This document shows positions 58,122-64,000 of a DNA stretch of 64,000 bases, one piece after another (positions within the stretch are counted from its first letter, which is position 1; every line of letters starts with the position of its first letter). A program made the translations under genes and the position numbers. Origin of the DNA: an uncultured Porphyromonadaceae bacterium (lineage in GTDB: Bacteria; Bacteroidota; Bacteroidia; Bacteroidales; Muribaculaceae); NCBI GenBank assembly GCA_900544305.1, contig UQUV01000004.1, positions 1 to 64,000 of the forward strand, written 5' to 3'. Below the pieces are notes generated by a model. It did not search any database. It was not told the DNA's origin and saw only the letters and a list, made by a program, of their open reading frames with translations.

Positions 58122-60893
58122 ATGTGTAGGAAACTTTTTATTACGATAGGTATATTTTTTATGGCTGTCTTTTCTGGATTTGCAGCTGTCGTTTCCGGTA
58201 CGGTGACCGATAAAAACAGGGGAGAAGTCCTTCCGATGGCAACGGTCACGTTTACGGATGCTTCCGGAAAATATGTAGCTTCGACAGTGAGCGGTGCTGA
58301 CGGCCGGTTTTCGTTTTCCGGCATCGCAGTCGGGGAGTATGTGGTGAAAGTCACTTATCTGGGTTACAAGGAATCTACCCGGTCGGTGCGTCTGAAAGGC
58401 GAAAAGGCTACCGTCAGCGTGGCATTGGTGGAGGATACGCACGTTCTTTCCGAACTGGAAGTGAAAGGACGTGCCACCCGTGCCACTCAGAAAGGCGACA
58501 GTCTGGTCTACAATGCAGAAGCGTTTAAGGTGCTTCAGGGAAGTACGGCTGAGGATTTGCTTTCAAAAATGCCGGGTATCGTGGTGGAAGGCGGAACCAT
58601 TCAGGCGCAGGGTGAGGATGTGAAAAAGATTCTTGTCGACGGTAAGGAATTTTTTGAAGGCGACGTAAATCTTGCCATCAAGAACCTGCCTTCCGACATT
58701 ATTGCTAATATAGAAGTATTTGACAAAAAGAGCGATCAGACCGAGTTTACAGGTTTTGACGACGGCGAAGAAATCAAGACTATCAATATAGTGACAAAGA
58801 ACGGTTTTTCGTCGGGATCTTTCGGCAATCTCTATGGCGGCTACGGTACGGACAACCGCTACAAGGTGGGCGGAAATGTCAATTATTTTGATGGCGACCG
58901 CCGTATTTCCGTGTTGGGTATGAGTAACAACGTGAATAATCAGAACTTCTCGCAAGAGGACCTTGCCGGTGTCATGTCGGCTTCGTCAAGCGGCCGTCGT
59001 GGCGGCAAGCGAGGCGGTGGTGGCGGAAATGGCGGTGGCGGCCGCGGTGGTTCGTCGGCTTCCGACTTTATGGTCGGACAGTTGGGCGGTGTGGCTTCGA
59101 CCAACGGTGCCGGCTTGAACTATGTGGACCAATGGGGCAAGATGAAGTTTACGGGAAGCTATTTCTTCAATCAAACGAAAAACGATTCCGAACAACAGGT
59201 GGAGCGTGAGTTTTTCGACTCGTCGCTGCCGGGCATGACATACGAAGAATTTACGCAGGCGCAAATGGAAAACTTCAACCACCGTTTTAATATAAGAATG
59301 GACTATCAGTTTGACAAGAACAATTCGCTGACCCTCCGTCCGAAACTCAGTTTGCAGGACAATCATTCCTGGAACACGCTCGACGGAACCAATCTGCTGA
59401 ACGGTGTGGCATCCGACCAGGTGACGAGCAACAGCACAAAGGATGCGTTTGCCTACAATGCCGGACTTGACCTGACTTACCGCCACCGTTTCGGCAAAGA
59501 GGGGCGTACGCTGTCGGCTATGTTCGGCGGTACGTGGTCGAACAACAGCAGCGATACTTATACCGATTACTTGAACCGTCTTTACGACACACAGCAGGAG
59601 GACGGCTACAGTCAGTATAAAAAGGCGGCTGTGAAGCAGCAGAGCTATCGCGGAAATTTGATGTTTACGGAAAAACTTTGGGACAAATTCCAGTTGCAGA
59701 CAAACTATAAGTTCTCGTATGCCGACAATTCTTCGGAAACGAAAACCTACAACAAGTCGACGGTGACCGACCTTTACGACCAGCTTGACGAGAGTATGTC
59801 GAATGTCTATCAGTCCGATTATCTGACACAGTCGGGCGGCATCGGAATCCGTTACCGCAACGGGGCGTTCAATGCCATGTTGGGCAGTGATTTCCAATGG
59901 GCAAATCTCATGGGCGACCAGGTGTATCCGCAACCCGAAAGCCTTGACCATCGTTATTTCTCCGTTTTGCCGTCGTTCAACGCACGCTATTCGTTGAACC
60001 GTTCGAATTCGTTCCATTTCCGCTATCGCAGCAGTTCTTCGGCTCCTTCGGTGAACGATTTGCAGAGCGTCATCGACAATACGAATCCGTTGTATCTGTC
60101 GACTGGTAATCCGGAACTTGACCAGCAAATCAACCATTCGCTGAATCTTCGCTACATATTGACTACAAAGTGGAGCCATACGCTGATTGTCATGGCAGGG
60201 GCTACGTTCCGTTCCGACTACATTGCCGACAGCACGTTTGTGGCAAAGGAGGACATTGTGCTTTCGCCGTCTGTTACGCTGAACAAGGGGGCGCAGTTTA
60301 CAAAGCCTGTCAACCTTGACGGTTACTACAGTTTTCAGTCGATGCTGACCTATGGATTTACGCTCGACTTCCTTCGCAGTAACATTAACCTGAGCCTCGC
60401 GGCCAACTATGCGAATGCGCCGACCATATTCGACGGCACGCAGAGCTACACACGCGAATTGAACTTAATCCCGAAGGTAATTGTTGGTAGTAATATCAGT
60501 GAGAATCTCGATTTTACGCTAAGCTATTCGGCAACGGTCAACAAAATGATGAGCACAGTGGACCAGACGACTGCGAGCGATTATATTTGTCATTCGGCAT
60601 CGGCCAAGTTGGGATGGACTTTCTGGAAAGGCTTCACTTTCCGCAGCACTTTCAGCTATATCGGCTACGACGGGCTGGAAATGGCCGACAGCGACTATTT
60701 CCTGTGGAATGCTTCGCTGGGCAAAAAGTTCCTGAAGAACAATGCCGCCGAACTGAAAATCGAAGCATTCGACTTGCTGAAACAGAACCGCGCATTCTCT
60801 CATCGGGTAGGCAGCAACTATTATGAATATGTGAACGGCAATGTGCTGGAACCGTATTTCATGCTGACCTTTACCTATGATTTGCGCCTTTAA
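58122..60893 (+). CDS. TonB-dependent receptor-like outer-membrane protein with Gly/Arg-rich loop
   Basis: This 923-residue protein has a signal peptide (about 1-21), a carboxypeptidase-regulatory-like domain (about 23-105), a plug-like region (about 110-240, with KKILVDGKEFFEGD), and a barrel ending in Asp-Leu-Arg-Leu. Between about residues 288 and 313 there is a striking Gly/Arg/Lys stretch (positions 58985-59061). No SusD partner is present. Related proteins are outer-membrane transporters or adhesion-like barrels of unknown ligand. The divergent LytTR pair and the Spy-like gene after it suggest an inducible envelope or metal response. Confidence 0.85.
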   Translation: MCRKLFITIGIFFMAVFSGFAAVVSGTVTDKNRGEVLPMATVTFTDASGKYVASTVSGADGRFSFSGIAVGEYVVKVTYLGYKESTRSVRLKGEKATVSVALVEDTHVLSELEVKGRATRATQKGDSLVYNAEAFKVLQGSTAEDLLSKMPGIVVEGGTIQAQGEDVKKILVDGKEFFEGDVNLAIKNLPSDIIANIEVFDKKSDQTEFTGFDDGEEIKTINIVTKNGFSSGSFGNLYGGYGTDNRYKVGGNVNYFDGDRRISVLGMSNNVNNQNFSQEDLAGVMSASSSGRRGGKRGGGGGNGGGGRGGSSASDFMVGQLGGVASTNGAGLNYVDQWGKMKFTGSYFFNQTKNDSEQQVEREFFDSSLPGMTYEEFTQAQMENFNHRFNIRMDYQFDKNNSLTLRPKLSLQDNHSWNTLDGTNLLNGVASDQVTSNSTKDAFAYNAGLDLTYRHRFGKEGRTLSAMFGGTWSNNSSDTYTDYLNRLYDTQQEDGYSQYKKAAVKQQSYRGNLMFTEKLWDKFQLQTNYKFSYADNSSETKTYNKSTVTDLYDQLDESMSNVYQSDYLTQSGGIGIRYRNGAFNAMLGSDFQWANLMGDQVYPQPESLDHRYFSVLPSFNARYSLNRSNSFHFRYRSSSSAPSVNDLQSVIDNTNPLYLSTGNPELDQQINHSLNLRYILTTKWSHTLIVMAGATFRSDYIADSTFVAKEDIVLSPSVTLNKGAQFTKPVNLDGYYSFQSMLTYGFTLDFLRSNINLSLAANYANAPTIFDGTQSYTRELNLIPKVIVGSNISENLDFTLSYSATVNKMMSTVDQTTASDYICHSASAKLGWTFWKGFTFRSTFSYIGYDGLEMADSDYFLWNASLGKKFLKNNAAELKIEAFDLLKQNRAFSHRVGSNYYEYVNGNVLEPYFMLTFTYDLRL

Positions 60894-60930
60894 AAAGAAA
60901 CATTAATTATTTAAAAATAATTTGGTTGTT

Positions 60931-61272
60931 ATGAAGAAACTATTGATTATGGCTGTCGTGGCAATTTTGTTTGTGGGGACAGCATCGGCACAGCGCCGAG
61001 GTGGCAACCGTCAGCCGATGACGGTGAAAGAACGGGTAGAAATGCTCGACAAGGTGTTGAACCTGACTGACGATCAGGAAAAGAAAGTGACGGAACTTTA
61101 TGAAGCGGTTGAGGCAAAGAACCTGCGTGGAACAGAACGTCGCAACGAAATGCAAAGTGTCCGAGAAGAAGTGAAAAAACTGTTGACAGAAGAGCAGCAG
61201 AAACTGTTTGACGACTACTGCAACAACTGCCGCACTGACTGCAACAGACCCCGTCGCGGTTGCTGCCGCTAA
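60931..61272 (+). CDS. Spy/CpxP-like periplasmic protein (DUF4890 type) with Cys-rich tail
   Basis: The ATG at 60931 begins a good signal peptide (about 1-20); an upstream TTG would add three residues. The 113-residue protein has an N-terminal Arg-Arg-Gly-Gly patch after cleavage, a helical core containing LTDDQEKKVTELYE and LLTEEQQKLFDDY (repeated LTxEQ motif), and a tail with five Cys in 17 residues (CNNC, DC, GCC). Spy/CpxP proteins are periplasmic chaperones or stress sensors. The Cys tail could bind metal. It follows the receptor by 37 bases and shares its promoter. Confidence 0.8.
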   Translation: MKKLLIMAVVAILFVGTASAQRRGGNRQPMTVKERVEMLDKVLNLTDDQEKKVTELYEAVEAKNLRGTERRNEMQSVREEVKKLLTEEQQKLFDDYCNNCRTDCNRPRRGCCR

Positions 61273-61307
61273 AGAATGGTTGGATTTGTGTTAAATCTGT
61301 TATAACA

Positions 61308-61340
61308 GAAAAGGGAAAAAGCCGAGCTTTTTCCCTTTTC
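61308..61340. terminator. Bidirectional intrinsic terminator
   Basis: A 15-bp perfect stem (gaaaagggaaaaagc with its complement) has a 3-base loop, between convergent genes. The A/T-rich stem provides T-runs both ways. Confidence 0.8.
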
Positions 61341-61369
61341 CGTTTATTGTGAAAATAATTGGAGTCCGA

Positions 61370-61933
61370 TTATTTTACACGGCCAACGTAAGAACCGTCG
61401 CGAGTGTCAACTTCGATGATTTCGCCAGTTTCGATGAACAACGGAACACGAACAGTTGCACCTGTTTCAACAGTAGCCGGTTTCAAAGTGTTTGTAGCTG
61501 TATCGCCCTTCAAGCCCGGTTCAGTGTATGTGATTTGAACCTTAGTCTTTTGCGGCATTTCAGCGTAAAGTACAGTTTCAGTAGAAGCGTCAGATACAAC
61601 TTCAACGATGTCGCCTTCTTTCATGAATTCCACACCTGTAATCATGTCTTTGTGGATAGGAATTTGTTCGAAAGTTTCCTGGTTCATGAAGATGAAGTCG
61701 CCGGCATCTTCATAAAGATATTGGTACGGGCGGCGTTCTACGCGTACGTCTTCGAGCTTTTCGCCGATGTTGAAACGACGTTCCAAAACGTATCCGTCAA
61801 CAACGTCTTTCAATTTAGTACGCATGAATGTGTTACCTTTACCCGGTTTTACATGAAGAAATTCGATTACGAAATACAATTTGCCATCCATGCGGATGCA
61901 AGTTCCGTTCTTAATGTCTTGAGCGTTAATCAT
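61370..61933 (-). CDS. efp: Elongation factor P
   Basis: The 187-residue protein has the three-domain EF-P structure: an N-terminal KOW-like domain with the tip KPGKGNTF (Lys32 at the position modified in E. coli), then two OB-fold domains with the conserved VDTRDGSYVGR at the C-terminus. It rescues ribosomes stalled at polyproline. No epmA/epmB modification genes are nearby. It has its own promoter (61991-61998). Confidence 0.96.
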   Translation of the reverse strand: MINAQDIKNGTCIRMDGKLYFVIEFLHVKPGKGNTFMRTKLKDVVDGYVLERRFNIGEKLEDVRVERRPYQYLYEDAGDFIFMNQETFEQIPIHKDMITGVEFMKEGDIVEVVSDASTETVLYAEMPQKTKVQITYTEPGLKGDTATNTLKPATVETGATVRVPLFIETGEIIEVDTRDGSYVGRVK

Positions 61934-61990
61934 ACAGTTTTTTGTATATAAAAGTTTAGATTATAATCGTGTTTTGTCGAATGACGGTTG

Positions 61991-61998
61991 CAAAGTTA
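61991..61998 (-). promoter_or_regulatory. -7 promoter box (TAACTTTG) for efp
   Basis: Perfect minus-strand TAnnTTTG match 58 bases upstream of the ATG at 61933. The same octamer occurs upstream of pyrE, DUF6242, the second Skp and the 4722 gene. Confidence 0.55.
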
Positions 61999-62060
61999 TT
62001 ATTTTTTCTTGATATGTAAGGAATTATTTGATGAAATTTGAAAAACCGTCAGCGGATTGG

Positions 62061-62091
62061 TTGGATTTGAATGTCATTTTTGCTAAATTCG
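62061..62091 (+). promoter_or_regulatory. Possible promoter for the 62114 gene (TTG - 20 bases - TAAATTCG)
   Basis: The -7 box has one mismatch (TTCG for TTTG), but the spacing to TTG at 62061 is ideal. The ATG is 23 bases downstream. Confidence 0.4.
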
Positions 62092-62113
62092 CCATCATAA
62101 ATTTTGTGAAACT

Positions 62114-62950
62114 ATGCGAAGAATTTTTACTATATGTGCTTTGTCGCTGGCCTCTTTTTTAGGAGTGTCGGCGCAGACTCCCGCCGATTCGGCGATGATT
62201 GCCGATGCCGGTTGGAAACAGACTGTTGTGGCTAACGGCGTTATTGCGCAGGAAGCGTCATTTTCCTCTCTCTATGGTGTGCCGCAGCATATTGTGATAG
62301 TGCGGGTTTTGCCTGATTACGGTATGTTGGAGGTGGTTCGTCACAATTCGTTTGAACGGACAAGCGAGGTGGCCGTGCGTGAAGGTGCAGATGCGGCTAT
62401 CAACGGGTCGTTTTTCGACGGTAAGGCGCGTTCGGTGTGCTTTTTCCAGAAGGATGGAACGGTGATTGACGTGTCGCAGGAAGATGTACTGAAGAATCTT
62501 GCCAACGGAGCGGTGGAGATTGACGGCGGCAAGTTGGCTATTATCCGCTGGAGCAAGGATATTGAGCAGAATTATGGCAAAAAGGAGCGGGATCTACTGG
62601 CTTCAGGGCCGCTGCTGGTGTTCGACGGTGCGGACTGCGACATGACACATTGTAACAAGAAATTCTACGAAACGCGTCATCCACGCAGTGTGGTGGCTGA
62701 AATGAAGAATGGCGAAATTTGGCTGATAGCCATCGACGGCCGTGCAAAAGGCAATGCCGAGGGCATGAGCCTGCCGCAGTTGCAGCATTTTGTGCGCGTG
62801 TTGGGGGCTGACGATGCATTGAATTTCGACGGTGGTGGCTCGACGACGCTTTGGACTATGCCTTGCGGAGTGATGAACTGTCCGACAGACAACCGAAAGT
62901 TTGACCACGAAGGAGAACGGCGTGTGGCTAATTCATTGTTGGTCCGTTAA
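62114..62950 (+). CDS. Secreted phosphodiester glycosidase family protein (NAGPA/DUF2233)
   Basis: This 278-residue protein has a signal peptide (about 1-20) and a NAGPA (GlcNAc-1-phosphodiester alpha-N-acetylglucosaminidase) domain. Conserved segments are AAINGSFFDG (about 94-103), LASGPLLVFDG (about 162-172) and NFDGGGSTTLWT (about 237-248). Family enzymes hydrolyse sugar phosphodiesters, for example of wall polymers or phosphorylated glycans. The protein is likely periplasmic. It is followed by a small lipoprotein gene (12 bases) and a clostripain-like peptidase gene. Confidence 0.9.
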   Translation: MRRIFTICALSLASFLGVSAQTPADSAMIADAGWKQTVVANGVIAQEASFSSLYGVPQHIVIVRVLPDYGMLEVVRHNSFERTSEVAVREGADAAINGSFFDGKARSVCFFQKDGTVIDVSQEDVLKNLANGAVEIDGGKLAIIRWSKDIEQNYGKKERDLLASGPLLVFDGADCDMTHCNKKFYETRHPRSVVAEMKNGEIWLIAIDGRAKGNAEGMSLPQLQHFVRVLGADDALNFDGGGSTTLWTMPCGVMNCPTDNRKFDHEGERRVANSLLVR

Positions 62951-62962
62951 AATTGATAGAAT

Positions 62963-63493
62963 ATGAGAAATCTGTTATTTGTATTCATGGCAACCGTACT
63001 GCTGTTTTCTTGCAGTGGCGGGAAGCAGGGAGAACAGCATGTGGATGACTTTATCTCTGGTGTCTATTATGAAATACTTGACGAAATGCACCGTGGCGGC
63101 GATGCTGCGAAACTGCTTGAGCGGGCTGATTCCTGTTTGGGAGTGCTACGTTCCGATACTTCAGCCTTTTTTATCGGCTTGCAGGGTGTGAAAGGTCATC
63201 TTCATCAAATGCAGAAGGATACGGTTGGAGCACGTGCAGATTTTGAAAATGCATTGGCTGCGATTGACCGCCGGTTGGCAACGGTGGAAAGGGTGAGCCT
63301 TGACGATGCCTTGAACCGTGCCTACATGTTGTGTATGCTCGACCGTAAGGAAGAGGCTTTGCGCTATATTGACAGCTTGAAGTTTACGGCCAACGAATTG
63401 CTGATGTTGGGCGGACAGTTGTCGCCTCATGATGTGATTGAAATGTTCGGTGCCGAACCGGCGGAACCCGATACGGCACAGGTGGAATTATAA
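62963..63493 (+). CDS. Small lipoprotein, TPR-like
   Basis: The 176-residue protein has a lipoprotein signal with Cys17 in LLFSCSGG. Helical, Leu/Ala-rich repeats (about 30-150) resemble two or three TPR units. The tail is acidic. No named family is recognised. It sits between the phosphodiester glycosidase and the clostripain-like peptidase and is probably co-transcribed with both. Confidence 0.75.
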   Translation: MRNLLFVFMATVLLFSCSGGKQGEQHVDDFISGVYYEILDEMHRGGDAAKLLERADSCLGVLRSDTSAFFIGLQGVKGHLHQMQKDTVGARADFENALAAIDRRLATVERVSLDDALNRAYMLCMLDRKEEALRYIDSLKFTANELLMLGGQLSPHDVIEMFGAEPAEPDTAQVEL

Positions 63494-63505
63494 AACGGAA
63501 GACAA

Positions 63506-64000
63506 ATGATTATGCAGAAGTTGGGAAAGTTTTTTTACAGAATATCGGCCATCGTGATGCTGGTTGTGGTGGTGATGACATCTGTTTCTTGTCGCAACCA
63601 CGACGAGCCGGAAAAAGGGGAGAACGAACGTACGTTGTTTATGTATTTTCCCTGGTCAGTCGACTTGACGTCGTTTTTCTATCAGAATGTGAACGACATG
63701 AAGAAGGCGATTGTCAATGCAGGGTTGAACAAGCAGCGTGTGGTGGTTTATTTTGCCACTTCGGGAACGGAGGCAGAAATGTATGAGTTGAAATACGAAA
63801 AGGGAAAATGCGTGCAGCAGACACTGAAAACTTATAGCGGTAACGACGTGACGACTCCGGAAGGCGTGGCGGAAGTGCTGAACGACATGAAGGCTTTCGC
63901 TCCGGCAAAAAGATATGCCATGACAATCGGTTGTCACGGTATGGGTTGGCTGCCGGTTGATAAGGACGAACTGCGCCGGAAATCCGGATTGAAATATCAC
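63506..64000 (+). CDS. Clostripain-family (C11) cysteine peptidase, lipoprotein, truncated by window end
   Basis: The ATG at 63506, 12 bases after the previous stop, opens a frame that runs off the window (165 codons). A membrane-export signal with a Ser-Cys-Arg lipobox-like site (about residue 29) is followed by a caspase-like fold: LFMYFPWSVD, the helix NDMKKAIVNAG, the strand QRVVVYFATSG, and TIGCHGMGW containing the catalytic His144. The catalytic Cys would lie beyond the window. C11 peptidases cleave after Arg or Lys and are secreted by gut Bacteroidales (fragipain, for example). Target unknown. Confidence 0.85.
   Translation, partial: MIMQKLGKFFYRISAIVMLVVVVMTSVSCRNHDEPEKGENERTLFMYFPWSVDLTSFFYQNVNDMKKAIVNAGLNKQRVVVYFATSGTEAEMYELKYEKGKCVQQTLKTYSGNDVTTPEGVAEVLNDMKAFAPAKRYAMTIGCHGMGWLPVDKDELRRKSGLKYH

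Noticed and set aside
1..64000. Search for tRNA, rRNA and tmRNA genes
   Set aside because: No T-loop or anticodon-arm patterns or conserved rRNA segments were found by eye; a tRNAscan or covariance search would be decisive.

Overview
The window is a chromosome segment from a member of the Bacteroidales (phylum Bacteroidota). This rests on family content: an ECF sigma/FecR/TonB-receptor set, GH20 and GH97 glycosidases, the Skp-Skp-BamA-UppS-PorG order, DUF3078, DUF6377, DUF6242 and DUF4890 proteins, and LytTR regulation. It also rests on repeated matches to the Bacteroides promoter -7 box TAnnTTTG and on the lack of strong Shine-Dalgarno sequences. No genus is assigned. I see no rRNA, tRNA, CRISPR array, transposase or integrase.

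Layout. 1-696: an outer-membrane barrel protein cut by the window edge. 730-4665: a translationally coupled ECF sigma factor, FecR anti-sigma and STN-type TonB receptor. 4722-5282 (-): an unknown cytosolic protein. 5518-9138: tyrosine phosphatase, secreted GH20 hexosaminidase and secreted nitroreductase, closed by a terminator. 9338-14793: a giant AsmA-like protein, a HAD phosphatase and AroB. 14813-19833 (-): secreted or outer-membrane proteins (one DUF3078), a DUF2007 protein, MltG and a Gly/Pro/His-rich secreted protein. 20030-24110: a membrane TPR-HTH regulator followed by a SusB-like GH97 glucosidase with a structured leader. 24259-29005: a co-directional cluster of small membrane and unknown proteins (two GYF_2-CD225 paralogues, DUF2752, YkvA, VWA, a 49-residue peptide). 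29109-31080 (-): a coiled-coil lipoprotein-like protein and cysteine synthase. 31374-35298: a CPA2 antiporter and GMP synthase. 35299-36285: a small AT-rich insertion at the guaA 3' end. 36397-39600: an anaerobic sulfatase-maturase, a soluble tandem ABC ATPase and RpiB. 39680-46586 (-): the outer-membrane biogenesis run (two Skp, BamA, UppS, PorG-like) and a DUF6242 lipoprotein. 46788-47831 (-): RibD. 47864-51184: PrmC, RecX, ComF, PyrE and an SRPBCC protein. 51503-56002: an AT-richer module of regulator, TonB receptor and small secreted protein. 56179-57931 (-): a LytS/LytTR two-component pair facing a receptor and a Spy-like Cys-tailed protein (58122-61272). 61370-61933 (-): EF-P. 62114-64000: a phosphodiester glycosidase, a small lipoprotein and the start of a clostripain-family peptidase.

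How it works together. Housekeeping modules for envelope assembly (BamA/Skp/UppS/MltG/AsmA) and for nucleotide, riboflavin, cysteine and aromatic biosynthesis are interleaved with three outer-membrane receptor loci. Each of the three has a different regulator: ECF/FecR, a one-polypeptide TPR-TM-HTH protein, and LytS/LytTR. The parts least explained by known biology are the GYF_2/CD225-VWA cluster at 24-29 kb, the insertion behind guaA, and the two TPR-TM-HTH loci. Promoter calls are visual matches to the -7 consensus and are predictions. Functions for DUF families are stated only as far as domain and topology allow.
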